The notes: generated from the sequence alone by a model not told the origin. 64,000 nt of DNA from Hyperoodon ampullatus (GCA_949752795.1 OX457070.1:31942788-32006787); one strand, 5' to 3'. Shown: positions 24,276-34,985, counted from the first letter of the stretch. Made by a program: numbers and translations.

Positions 24276-25551
24276 TTATTTTGCTGAGATAATTCAAAAG
24301 GCAGAATATTCCAGAGCCAAATGGCTGTGGGTTTTGAGTACCTGTTTAAGCTGTTAAAAGAGTTCTAGAGAATCTCATGAGAACTGAAGATTGCTGGTTG
24401 AGTTTTCTTTTCTTGATATTCAAGAGAGTTGGTCTCTGTAAACACTCCAAAATTGTAATACCTAATTTTTTTTGTTACTGTAAATAAATATTTATGATTT
24501 ACTGATAAAAGTAATTAACTTGTAAATTTATGTAAGGCTGACTCTCTCTCCATCATGGTGAGCTCTAAATAATAACATGGAACCATGATAAGGAATATTT
24601 ACATGGAACGGATGCAAGAGTAACAGCTTAAACTATAAAATCATTGGAAAATTGGGCATATCAGAGTGTGGAGGATTATTTCGTCAGGCTCTTGGAGTTT
24701 GTGGCTCATCTCCAGAGAAGATCCCAGAGAATCATATAATAACTCTCTGGACACCCTGTCATTGGGAAGGTGGAGGCCATTGGATTGTGGTGGGAGGTTC
24801 AGTAGGAGAGCTGATATTGGCCACAGCCATAGCCCTGGCCTTGCTGCTTGAATTTTGTCTCAATCGCACCATCTGGCATTAGTGATTAACCCCAAGAAGA
24901 AGGGAAAGGACACAAAAAGCTGAAAGGAGGAAACAATAAAATGTACTTGCCTCTAAGAGTACTAAAGAGGCTGAAAGCACACAGCTTCCCTGTTTGCAAT
25001 TCAACAGTAAAGATGAAACACCAGTGGGAAGAGGATTTTTCTCTTGCCTCCATGGAGCAGCTATAGGAGAACGTCCAGTGAGATTATACCAGTGTTGCTG
25101 AAGTCATGAGAAAAATAGGAATGTACCCATAGCCAGCAATGTCAGGCAGTGGCAGAGGCCAGGAACAATGAGGAGCGGCAACTAGGGAAGGCCCACAGAG
25201 TCCCTGGGTAGACTCAAGCGAGATCTCAGGGGTGCTTGGAGCCAAACAGAAGAATTAATATAGCTGAGCTCTTCATTGTTTCCCCAGCGGGGTGTATGCC
25301 TACAACTACTGCTAACATGGCATAGAGTGTTCAATTTCCTTAAGGTGGCAAGGGCAAGGATGTAAGGAATGCAGTTGCCTTGTGTCTGCGTAGCTGACTG
25401 CAATGTTGGTGCTATGGAGGGGCATGAGTCTTGAGAAGGCAGGCTACATCAGTTTAACTGTCCATCCACAGTGCCTAAAAATTACACCACCCAGCCACAG
25501 CAGGAAGATTAGGGAGCAACTCTTTGATGGCCTGAGCTAATCGATGGTGGC
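24276..25551. other. Unassigned DNA
   Basis: About 1.3 kb. The 76-codon open frame near 24652-24882 has a hydrophobic C-terminal stretch but no homology I recognise, no strong Kozak context and no splice structure. It is left uncalled. Confidence 0.45.
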
Positions 25552-25567
25552 AAGGCTGTGACTCCTT

Positions 25568-25779
25568 TTTTTTTTTTTTTTTTGGTGGGGGTACGCGGGC
25601 CTCTCACTGCTGTGGCCTCTCCCGTTGTGGAGCACAGGCTCTGGACGCTCAGGCTCAGTGGCCATGGCTCACGGGCCCAGCCGCTCCGCGGCATGTGGGA
25701 TCTTCCCGGACCGGGGCACGAACCCGCGTCCCCTGCATCGGCAGGCAGACTATCAACCACTGCGCCACCAGGGAAGCCC
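25568..25779 (-). mobile_element. CHR-type SINE, antisense
   Basis: Poly(T), then GGTACGCGGGCC, ends GCGCCACCAGGGAAGCCC. The duplication AAGGCTGTGACTCCTT (25552-25567) pairs with AAGGCTGTGATTCTTG from 25780, with mismatches near its end. Confidence 0.94.
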
Positions 25780-25795
25780 AAGGCTGTGATTCTTG

Positions 25796-25895
25796 AAGGC
25801 CACAGAAAGAGAGAAAAGTGTGATCAGCCCCTGAGGCATGAAAAGGTCTTGCTATTCATATGAATGCAATCATCTAACACAAGTCATTCCCCCTA

Positions 25896-25929
<34 letters not shown>

Positions 25930-26816
25930 TGCAAAGTCGTGCCCTTCTTCTTTTAACTGCACATTTCACCTACCCACTCACCCCCCGCCGACACGTACAC
26001 AAACTGTGGTTGTAAACCATCTTTGTTCTTTTAAGGCTGATTTTCACTTCAGCCTTACTTCACTTGGAAGTTGATATTAGGGTGAGGAGAAATCCTCACA
26101 CATATGGAGAAGGGTCAAGGAAGGAGGAAGTTGGGTCACACGATGATGCACCCCAGTCCTAACACCTCATCCCCACCTTCTCTCACCACCAACAGAAGAA
26201 TATACTTTTTGCAGATGAAACCTCGATGAAAACTTCCAAGTCAGGATTCAATTTGGTTTCCAGTGTGGGAAAATGAGTGAACTCCTGTGGGTTCTTCCTG
26301 AGCATGTGGGGAAAAATACAATAGAAAATAAACATGTAGATGCTCTCAGGGCACCCGTCTAAAAATGTCATGATTGGAGCCCAGCCTGAAAGTTGCATCA
26401 GCTGCTTTACCTCAACTTTTTGCCCTTTTCCCAACATGCACATATTTATAACCTGGGTTTCCCAAACAGATTACTCTGTATTTCCGCCATCTGGTTTATG
26501 GATTTTTTTTCTAAACATGCTACAGGCTGCCAAACAGTAAAGCTAGTAAGATTCTTGTTGGAGAGAAAGCAGCTCTGGCAGAGTGTTGTAAAATAACATC
26601 ACATTAGCTACTTGGAAGCAGTAGCAGAGCTCCAGAGATTCGAGAACTCTGGAAGACTTTGAGAGGGTTTAATGAGAATGCTACCAGACCACTTATGTTT
26701 TTTGGCAGAATATTAAAATATTCTCTTCTATATGGATACGGAGAATCTTACCAAAGAGTAAAAGGTGAAATGTTGTTTTAATTTTGCCATCATTTTATGA
26801 CTGTGTCTCCACTGTA
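25796..26816. other. Unassigned DNA with (CA)n microsatellite
   Basis: A (CA)n microsatellite, with one interruption, spans 25895-25928 and could be polymorphic. The remainder has no recognisable gene or repeat. Confidence 0.5.
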
Positions 26817-26830
26817 GAAAAATGGTGTGG

Positions 26831-27286
26831 TGGATGGACCTAGAGATGATCATACTAAGTGAAGTAAGTCAGACAGAGCAAAGACAAATATCACATGATA
26901 TCACTTATAGGTGAATCTAAAAAAAGTACAAATGAACTTATTTACAAAACAGAAACACACTCACAGACATAGAAAACAAAATTATGGTTACCAAAGGGGA
27001 AAGGTGGTAGGGGGAGGGATACATTAGGAATATGGAATTAACAGATACACACCACTATATATTAAATAAGTAATCAACCAGGGCCTACTGTAGAGCACAG
27101 GGAACTCTACTTGGTATTCTGTAATAACCTATACGGGAAAAGAATCTGAAAAAGAACATACATGTATATATTTATGTTTATATATACATCTGAATCCCTT
27201 TGCTGTACACTTGAAACTAACACAACATGGTAAATCAACTATACTTCAATTAAAAAAGTAAATTATTTTTAAAAAGAGAAGAAAAA
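26831..27286 (+). mobile_element. LINE-1 3' end, sense, with target-site duplication
   Basis: The element starts GGATGGACCTAGAGATGATC. It runs through 'GTTACCAAAGGGGAAAGG', 'CCTACTGTAGAGCACAGGGAA' and 'CACTTGAAACTAACACAAC', and ends 'ATACTTCAATTAAAAAAG'. It is 5'-truncated to about 450 bases. An imperfect 14-base duplication GAAAAA(TG/CA)GTGTGG lies at 26817-26830 and 27287-27300. Confidence 0.92.
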
Positions 27287-27300
27287 GAAAAACAGTGTGG

Positions 27301-28241
27301 CTTCATTTATGCAGAGACCCAGCTATTGCGTTTTTTGCTTCCATTTCTGCCATGAAATAGCATCCAGACAATGTTAAAACAGGCCTCCCTTGTTCAATGG
27401 AAGGTCCCATAAAGTTCATGTCACAGCAGCATTTTTGTTAAGTGAATCCTATTACACTGTTCAATTCCATTATAAATGTCAGAGCTTCAGTCTACAGGAA
27501 AGCAGCTGGCCCTGAGTAGAATGAAATCACAGGTCAGAATGTGAAAAATATCCTCAAAACACTTATTTAAAGGAACAAATCATATCGGTTAGAAGATATT
27601 ATCATTCAAGATACGTTTAAAGTATTCTGCACTCAAACAACAACATAAGAAATAAAAATACAAGGGTGAGAAATTCTGGCAGCTTTCTCATCTTCTTCAG
27701 TTTGACTTCTACATTTCAACTAGTGTTAAGAAAGCAATTCCTAATGATCAGAACATTTGGCTAAGGATGTTTTATTTTGTTTTAATCCACTTTAATTACC
27801 TGAAAATTTCTGAACTGATATTCTAGGTCTTTTTTTTTTTTTTTTTTTTTTTTTACAGTGGGTGGTGATGAGGTGGAGTACACTTTTTCCAGACTTTTAT
27901 GTTAATCTCTCTGAATATCTTTATCTGTATCCTTATACTAGGGCAACAAAGAGGACAGTGTAAAATACAATACCTAAAGTGTGCATTTCTTGTCTCCCTG
28001 TGGAGTTCTGCTCTAGTGTGTGCAGAAACAGGTGTTATTTAGCAAATGGCTTTGTGGCTTTGACAAGGCAATGGTTGTTTGTAGATTTTGTGATTGTTTG
28101 GGACTTAATGTCAGAGTTGTTTCATTTAGCGGATAAAGTTTTTCTCATTTGGGGCTGTTAGCATATCAAGTGCTATTTTTTGAGTTTAGAAAAATTTTGA
28201 ACACTGACTAGATAGATGTATTCATTCACTCATCCATTCAT
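27301..28241. other. Unassigned DNA with poly(T) tract
   Basis: A 25-base T run lies at about 27830-27854, with no adjacent SINE or pseudogene body that I can name. Nothing else is recognisable. Confidence 0.45.
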
Positions 28242-28251
28242 TCACTTATTT

Positions 28252-28721
28252 TTTTAATATATATTTATTGGAGTATAATTGCTTATACTGTGTTAGTTTC
28301 TGTTGTACAACAAAGAGAACCAGCCATATGCATACATATGTCCCCATATCCCCTCCCTTTTGAGCTTCCCTTCCACCCTCCCTATCCCACGTCTCTAGGT
28401 CATCGCAAAGCACCGAGCTGATCTCCCTGTGCTATGCTGCTGCTTCCCACTAGCTATTTTACATTCAGTAGTGTATATATGTCGATGCTACTCTCACATC
28501 GCCGCAGCTTCCCCTTCCCACCTCATGTCCTCAAGTCCATTCTCTATGTCTACAATCCCACTACTGGGCATATACCTTGAGAAAACCATAATTCAAAAAG
28601 AGACATGTACCCCAATGTTCACTGCAGCACTATGTACAATAGCCAGGACATGGAACCAACCTAAATGTCCATCGACAGATGAATGGATAAAGAAGATGTG
28701 ACACATATATACAATGGAATA
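28252..28721 (-). mobile_element. LINE-1 with internal inversion (twin priming)
   Basis: The left part (28252 to about 28552) is an antisense L1 3' end: a T-rich start, 'TATTGGAGTATAATTGC', 'AGCTGATCTCCCTGTGC' and 'TGTCCTCAAGTCCATTC'. The right part (about 28553-28721) is L1 ORF2 in the opposite orientation: 'CAATCCCACTACTGGGCATA', 'TTCACTGCAGCACTATGTAC' and 'TCCATCGACAGATGAATGG'. One duplication, TCACTTATTT, flanks both parts at 28242-28251 and 28722-28731. That indicates a single insertion with an inverted 5' segment. Confidence 0.9.
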
Positions 28722-28829
28722 TCACTTATTTCTTAATACAAGATCAGATACAAGGTGACTTCCCTAAAGATGCCCATAGTGCCAGAAAAGATTGAGTGTC
28801 TCTAAAATGTTGAGCACAGTATGTACAAC

Positions 28830-29015
28830 CTGTCATTTAATCACCATTCTTAAAAATATAGGAATTATTCTCCCCATTGTAGAAACGTGTAAACTGAGAT
28901 TCAGAAGGGGCATGTAATTTCCCCAAGGTTATACTAGTATTAAGTGACAGAGTCCATATTTCAACCTGGGGTTCTTTGATGTAAAACCCCAATGCAACTT
29001 CCACTACAACACCCT
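28830..29015 (-). mobile_element. MIR SINE, antisense
   Basis: Reverse MIR core with 'CTCCCCATTGTAGAAACGTG', 'AAACTGAGATTCAGAAGG', 'CCCCAAGGTTATACTAGTATT' and a box B-like region near 'TTTCAACCTGGGG'. Confidence 0.75.
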
Positions 29016-29485
29016 GTTGTTTAAGAATATTTAGCAGTTTAAGAATGAGATCATCAAATTATAATGATGAAACGGGACTCCTAAGTTTTGCAACCATAAC
29101 GGTATGCTGTTCCCAGAAAGATGTTTTCATTCAAGAATTCCTTCAGTTTAGAGGCCTAGGAGGCAACTGTTCTATAAAGGAGAGGAATACCGGTACTATT
29201 TAAAATAAATTTCCAGCCCTTCGCAGCCCTTTGATAACATATTTACTGACAGTTGGAGATCCTCCTGACATTAGTTTCATGGGATAAAATCTACCATCCC
29301 CCCAGCTGCAGGAGCTGCAGGTCAAGTTCACCGAGGAAGAGCACGTACTCACGGAGCTATCCGACAAGGTCTCCAAGCTGCAGGTCGAGCTGGACAATGT
29401 GACGGGTCTTCTCACGCAGTCAGACAGCAAGTCCAGCAAGCTCACCAAGGACTTCTCCGCTCTGGAGTCACAGCTGCATGACACG

Positions 29486-29505
29486 CAGGAGCTGACGACC
29501 TGCTC
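29486..29505 (+). other. Deletion junction inside the MYH9 retrocopy
   Basis: The reading 'DTQEL' of one myosin segment joins directly to '[12 protein letters not shown]' of a segment about 106 residues further on. The join falls at CAGGAGCTG (29486-29494), a motif that occurs at both breakpoints in the parent sequence. One G is also missing, so the downstream part is read in another frame. This suggests a microhomology-mediated deletion. Confidence 0.8.
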
Positions 29506-30932
29506 ATGGACCTGGACCACCAGCGGCAGAGCATCTCCAACCTGGAGAAGAAGCAGAAGAAGTTCGACCAGCTCCTGGACGAGGAGAAGACCATCTCCGA
29601 CAAGGACGCGGAGGAGCAACAGCAGGGGGAGGTGGAGGTCCGGGAGAAGGAGACCAAGGCACCGTCTCTGGCCCAGGCTCTGGAGGAGGCCATGGGGTGG
29701 AAGGAGGAGCTGGAGAGGCTCAAGCGGTTCCGCACAGAGGTGGAGGACCTCATGAGCTCCCAGGACGACGTCGGCAAGAGCGTCCAAGAGCTGGAGAAGA
29801 CCAAGCAGGCCCTGGAGCGGCAGGGGGAAGAGATGAAGACCCAGCTCAAGGAGCTGGAGGACGAGCTGCAGGCTACCGAGGATCCCAAGCTGCGGCTGGA
29901 GGTGAACCTGTAGGCCATGAAGGCCCAGTTGGAGCTGGACCTGCAGGGCCACGATGAGAAGAGTGAGGAGAAGCAGCAGCAGCTGGTCAGACAGGTGCGG
30001 GAGATGGAAGCCTAGCTGGACAATGCAAGGAAGCAGCGCTCCATGGCCGTGGCCACTCGGAAGAAGCTGGAGATGGACCTGAAGGACCTGGAGGCCCACA
30101 TCGACTCGGCCAACAAGAACTGGGGCAAAGCCATCCAACGGACCGGGACGAAGCTGCAGGCCCAGATGGAGGACTGCCTGCGGGAGCTGGAGGACACTGG
30201 CGCCTCCCGTGAGGAGATCCTGGCGCAGGCCAAGGAGAACGAGAAGAAACGGCAGAGCATGGAGACCAAGATGATCCAGCTGGAGGGGGGGCTGGCAGCT
30301 GCCGAGTGTGCCAAGTGCCAGGCCCAGCAGGAGTGAGGTCAGCTGGCTGACCAGGGGCTCAACAGCAGCGGTGAAGGTGCCCTGGCGTTGGAGGAGAAGC
30401 GGCGCCCGGAGGCCTGCATCGCGCAGCTGGCAGAGTCGCAGGGCAGCGTGGAGCTGGTGAGCGACAGGCTGAAGAAGGCGAACCTGCACAGCGACCATAT
30501 CAGCAGCTGTCTGAATGAGAACGCGCGGCGGCAGCTGCAGCGCCAGAACACGGAGCTCAAGGTCAAGCTGCAGGACATGGAGGGCACTGTCAAGTCCAAG
30601 GCCTCCATCGCCGCCCTCGAGGCCAAGATCGCACAGCTGGAGCAGCAGCTGGACAACGAGACCAAGGAGCGCCAGGCAGCCTGCAAGCAGATGCATCAGG
30701 ACGAGAAGCTGGAGGATGCGTTGCTGCAGGTGGATGATGAGCGGAGGAATGCCGAGCAGCACAAGCACCGGGCGGACAAGGCGTCCCCCCGTCTGAAGCA
30801 GCTCAAGGGGCAGCTGGAGGAGGCCCAGCGAGCTAATGTCTTGCACCGGAAACTGCAGCGCGAGCTAGAGGATGCCACGGAGACCGTGGACGTCATGAAC
30901 CACGAGGTCAGCTCGCTCAAGAACGAGCTCAG

Positions 30933-31122
30933 GGGCTTCCCTGGTGGCGCAGTGGTTGAGAGTCCGCCTGCTGATTCAGGGGACACGGGTTCGTGCCCCG
31001 GTCCGGGAGGATCCCACATGCTGCGGAGCGGCTGGGCCCGTGAGCCATGGCCGCTGGGCCTGCGCGTCCGGAGCCTGTGCTCCGCAACTGGAGAGGCCAC
31101 AACAGTGAGAGGCCCGAGTACT

Positions 31123-31151
<29 letters not shown>
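30933..31151 (+). mobile_element. CHR-type SINE inserted in the MYH9 pseudogene
   Basis: A full short-form CHR SINE runs from GGGCTTCCCTGGTGGCGCAG to a ~28-base poly(A), with box B 'GGTTCGTGCCCC'. A perfect 14-base duplication, AAGAACGAGCTCAG, lies at 30919-30932 and 31152-31165 within the codons for the myosin tail 'LKNEL'. SINE plus duplication adds 233 bases, which shifts the frame. The insertion therefore postdates the retrocopy and most likely arose within cetaceans. Confidence 0.97.
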
Positions 31152-31157
<6 letters not shown>

Positions 31158-31283
31158 GAGCTCAGGCGTGGGGACCTGCTGTTTGTCGTGCCCCGCCGAA
31201 TGGCCTGGAAACGTGCCGGCGACCGCTCGGACGAGGAGGTGGACGGCAGAGCCGATGGGGCTGACGCCAAAGCTGCCGAATAA

Positions 31284-32720
31284 ACACCTCTTCTCCTGCT
31301 GCCCGAGCCTGACAACGACGACTCCGCCGCCCCTTCCCAGCCTCCGCAGCATCGCTTCCTCCCTCCGGGGACTGCTGTGACTGTGACCCCCACCTTGTGC
31401 CCCCAGGCCAGGGGACCTCAGGCCTCACCTCCCCGCCCATCCCCCCAGGCCTCCTTGAAGGCCTTCCCGGCTTCCTCTGCTGCGGCCCCTCCTGCTCTGC
31501 CCTCCCACCCTCGCCCCCAATCTGATACCAAAGAGTCAGAGTCCTGAGCCCTGGCCCAGGAGCACAGCCGCCCGCAGGATCGCCCCCCAGTCCCTTGCCA
31601 CAAAGCACAGGATGGTGAGGTGAGGAGGGCAGGCCTCCGGGGATGGGCAAGATAGTTTCCTACGAATCTAGTTTTCTTCAGACTAAGGAGTTTTGCTGGC
31701 CCGACGCCCCAGAAGAGTTGTCACCTTCCCCCGCCTCCGCCACCCTCTCCCTTCTTTGCTGTTGGCAATCACACGCGGTGACCTCACACCCTCTGCCCCA
31801 GCGGTCCCCCACTCCCGTGGGCTCTGGGTGGTCCGGCATGAGCAGGCCAAGGGGTCCACCTCTGTGCAGGGCACAGGATGCTGGCTGGGGAGGGAGGGGC
31901 GTTCCTCCCCAGCCCCGCTGGGCGGCGCCACTGTCACCTTCCTGATTCTGAAATGTCTCAAGTGCAGTGATGACCCCTTTCCCTCCTTTGCCGAGGGCAG
32001 CCCGCCCCTGCTGCAATGGGACTGTCTTCTCAGCCTGTTGGGTTGAGAAGACAGGGCCCAGGAGCCAAGCTGTAGAGGCCAACACTGGCCTCTCCCAACA
32101 CCCTTGGGGACCAAATATATTTAATGGTTAAGGGACTTGTCCCGAGTCTGACAGCCAGAGCAGTGGAAAGGGCCAGGTGATCTCGAACCTACTCCAGGAC
32201 TGGGGCCCAAGGGTGGTTGATCTGCACTGTTGACAGATCAGTATAATTCAAGACTCTGCCATCTGCACAGATATTTTTAAAAGAAAAAAAAGTTGTCTTT
32301 TCTCCCTCTAACTGTAATAAATGGTAAAATTCCAAGTCTTTATCACTGCCTTTCCTTTGTAACCATGTCTAGAAGAGAGTAGCTTGTCCTACACTGGTCT
32401 ACACTGGTGCCTGAATTTCCCTGTATTCCTAACTGTTTTGTATATGCTGCATTTAGACTTACTTATAGCAAAGAAGGTATTTTTTTTTTAAGGAAACAAA
32501 CTCCCAAGAAATCATGAAGATATATAAAAGCTACATATGCCTAAAAAGCTCTGAATTCAGGTCCCAGTTGCTGTCACAAAGGAGTGAACAGAACTCCCAC
32601 CACGCCCTTATTTTATATAATGAAAGTGCCTTAGCATGGTTGCAGCTGTCACCACTACAGTGAGCTGGTTTACAGATGTTTTCCACTGAGCATCACAATA
32701 AAGAGAACCTTGTGCTATGA
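31284..32720 (+). pseudogene. 3' UTR portion of the MYH9 retrocopy
   Basis: This stretch follows the native stop. It matches the MYH9 3' UTR in order as I recall it: 'AATCTGATACCAAAGAG', 'AATCACACGCGGTGACCTCA', 'GGGGACCAAATATATTTAATG', 'TTGTATATGCTGCATTTAGAC' and 'TGAATTCAGGTCCCAGTTGC'. An internal AATAAA lies at 32316-32321 and the terminal one at 32697-32702. Open frames in this GC-rich stretch are not genes. Confidence 0.93.
32697..32702 (+). other. Polyadenylation signal copied with the MYH9 retrocopy
   Basis: AATAAA lies 18 bases before the A-tract at about 32720-32730, the normal spacing for a cleavage site. The A-tract then merges into the right-hand duplication. This marks the 3' end of the original mRNA template. 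Confidence 0.92.
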
Positions 32721-32738
32721 AAAAAAAAAATCTACCAT

Positions 32739-33255
32739 TCTGGGATCTAACATGTTGCTGTCATCTGCACAAATTTGGAGAGGAAGGAGAAGATGGGAGG
32801 GAGGTGACCAGGCTAAAATCTCCTTGGGGACAGTCTCAGAACGCAGGAGAGGTAGGAGGTGGAAATGAAACATTTCAAGGGGTCCTCTTGCTTCTCCTTT
32901 TTTCTCATTTGGGACCAATTTTAGCCCGCAGGTTTTAGAGGAGAGAGAAGAGAGAAATTTATCAGGGAGAGAGAAAGAGAAGGAAGGAGTATAGGTGAAA
33001 AACAGGGTAGGGAAACTCACAAGAAAGATTATCTATGCACTCAGAAATACTAAAATGAAATAAAGCCCTCAAAAATGTCAGGAATGTGATTTAATATTTT
33101 TTCAATGAATTTCAAAGTCCTGGATGGGGGAAATTTCCTCCTTAATATGAGTACATAAAGAACGGAGGCTCTCCAGTGGGTCAGCATGCTACACTTGAAG
33201 TGGCCTCTGTGGTCATTGAAATCAACACAGCATTCAAATACAGTTTTATGGTGTA
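32739..33255. other. Unassigned DNA downstream of the retrocopy
   Basis: About 500 purine-rich bases without a recognised gene or repeat. Confidence 0.45.
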
Positions 33256-33271
33256 CTGACATCAACACTTT

Positions 33272-33711
33272 AAAAATCTATATTTTAAAAAACCTTGTAT
33301 TGAAATATCAATATATTTGACATATAACATTGAATAAATTTAAGGCGTACAACATGTTAATTTGATACATTTATATATTATAATATGATTGTCATTGTAG
33401 GGATAACTAGCTTCTCCATCACTTTAGGTAATTATCCTTCATTTTTAGTGGTTGGAATAATGAAGTTCTAGTCTCTTAGCAAGTTTGATGTTTGTAATAC
33501 AATATTGTTGTCTATGTTCACAATACTGTGCATTAAATCTCTAGGGCTTATTTACCACTGGTTGTAAGTTTCTACCCTTAAACAACATCTCTATTATTCC
33601 CCACCCTCCATCCCCTGGTAGCCACCATTTTACCCTATGTTTTCACAAGTTTGGCTTTTTTAAGTTCTACATATACGTGATATCATGCAGTTCTTGTCTC
33701 TCTCTGTCTGA
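33272..33711 (-). mobile_element. LINE-1 3' end, antisense, with duplication
   Basis: Reverse L1 3' UTR and ORF2 end: 'TTGAAATATCAATATATTTGAC', 'CCACCCTCCATCCCCTGGTAG', 'GTGATATCATGCAGTTCTTG' and 'TCTCTGTCTGA'. An imperfect ~17-base duplication begins CTGACATCAAC at 33256-33271 and 33712-33728. Confidence 0.87.
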
Positions 33712-33729
33712 CTGACATCAACTCTTTTA

Positions 33730-34372
33730 GCTTAGAAAACTCTGGTTGAATCCTCAGGGGGGTCCCTTAGAGGGTACCTCAAGTTTCTGATTGGGTCTGT
33801 GGTCTCTAATGTACTTAAAGGGACCCAGGTAAGTTGCTTTATTTTGGAAATCCATCCCACCTTCTCACTCATTCTCAGACATGGAACCTAATTTGAACTC
33901 TGTTCTACTGCAGAAAGGCAAAGTGAGCTAAGCAGAGGATTTGTGAGACCTTTCATAAGCAAACTTAGTAAACATTCAGCAAACTATGAGAGAGTGGATT
34001 TCCAGAAATATTGCACCTGCATCTCTTACGATGATGAGCATTGCTGAAGGAGAATGAATTGATTAGTTTGTTTTAGGATGGGGGTGAGGGAGCATTCAGA
34101 GGTAAACTGTGGAGACAGTTACTGGTTTGCACATGAGGCTTATGAGAGAAGGACGCTGACGGCCAGTGAGGAGATGAGAAGACCAAAGGTCAATTTATTA
34201 TTTCCTATCAATGATGGGTGATCATCATGAAGATACTGTTTTTCTGTTTCAGTTCAATTAAAGCAGTCTTCAGTATTGTGCCAATAAATGTTAGAGGACA
34301 GTTCTAGTTATCAGCAGAGAGAGAAGTGTGTCAATCCCTTTCTTCTCTGTCCTCTCCTCTCTTCTTAATCAT
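33730..34372. other. Unassigned DNA
   Basis: About 640 bases, no recognised feature. Confidence 0.45.
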
Positions 34373-34692
34373 TTTTTCCAGTTCTATTGAGATATAATTG
34401 ACATACTGCACTGTACAAGTTTAAGGTGTACAGCATAATGATTCGACTTACATATACTGTGACATGATTGCCACAATAAGCTTAGTTAACATGCATCATC
34501 TTGCATAGATACAAAAACAAAAAGTAGAAAAAAAAATTCCCATGCTGAGGGACGAGTACTCTTTGGATTTATTCTCTTAACGACTGTTGTATATAACATA
34601 CTGCAGTGTTAACTATAGTCATCAGGTTCTACATTACATCCCAGTACCTAATTATCTTATAACTGGAATTTTGTACCATTTGACTACCTTCT
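34373..34692 (-). mobile_element. LINE-1 3' end, antisense
   Basis: Reverse L1MA/L1MB-type 3' end with 'TCTATTGAGATATAATTGACA', 'GTACAAGTTTAAGGTGTACAG', 'ACTATAGTCATCAGGTTCTAC' and 'TTATAACTGGAATTTTGTACC'. Flanks share only a short CTTCTTA, so the duplication is uncertain. Confidence 0.87.
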
Positions 34693-34839
34693 TATGAGTC
34701 TCAACTTTGTGCCAACATGAATACTGAATTCAGAGAAGCCCTAGGAGGGAACCGGTAGGCACTGAGAAGCAAGATGTGGGATAACTCTGGGAAACGTTTC
34801 TGTAGAGCAAATGACATTTATCACTGAGACAGGGAGAAC

Positions 34840-34985
34840 CACCATTCACCAAAATGCACATTCTTCTCTTCTTTCTAAGCACATAGCCACAGCCATGGTC
34901 TCAGTCCTCCCTTGCAGCTAGGTTCACCATGGGACAGAGTTCTAGGCAATGCCATGCGAGGGGAAGTGATAGAAACCACTTTCAG
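34840..34985 (+). mobile_element. Ancient interspersed repeat, family not named
   Basis: 'CCCTTGCAGCTAGG', 'CAGAGTTCTAGGCAATGCCATG' and 'GGGGAAGTGAT' belong to an old mammalian repeat that I recognise by its 'GCCAATGGGATGTGAG' core. A copy in the opposite orientation lies at 51545-51945. Confidence 0.45.

Larger units (their letters stand above)
29303..32730 (+). pseudogene. MYH9 processed pseudogene (non-muscle myosin IIA heavy chain retrocopy)
   Basis: The parent gene encodes the heavy chain of cytoplasmic myosin II, whose coiled-coil tail assembles bipolar filaments. This copy holds only tail sequence: roughly the last 700 of about 1960 residues, ending with the non-helical tailpiece (VVPRRMA, then ADAKAAE and TAA at 31281-31283). 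The full 3' UTR, an AATAAA at 32697 and a poly(A) follow. Exons are fused without introns, and a 12-base duplication, AAAATCTACCAT, lies at 29286-29297 and 32727-32738. Both show L1-driven retrotransposition with 5' truncation. Defects: about 106 codons deleted at 29494/29495 with loss of frame; TAG at 29911 and 30013; TGA at 30334; a SINE at 30933. The tailpiece sequence and the matching 3' UTR favour MYH9 over MYH10 or MYH14. No start codon or promoter is present, so no myosin can be made. Confidence 0.95.

Noticed and set aside
24652..24882. 76-codon frame with a hydrophobic C-terminus
   Set aside because: No homology, no conserved start context, and length within chance expectation.
27830..27854. 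Poly(T) as the tail of an antisense retrocopy
   Set aside because: No recognisable gene or SINE body follows it and no flanking duplication was found.
29200..30846. 548-codon minus-strand open frame
   Set aside because: It lies opposite the MYH9 retrocopy. Its length follows from the codon composition of coiled-coil sequence, and it matches no known protein.
30388..31380. 330-codon plus-strand frame that looks like a myosin-related protein
   Set aside because: It is the tail of the MYH9 pseudogene running into a SINE and then out of frame. It has upstream stops and no start of its own.
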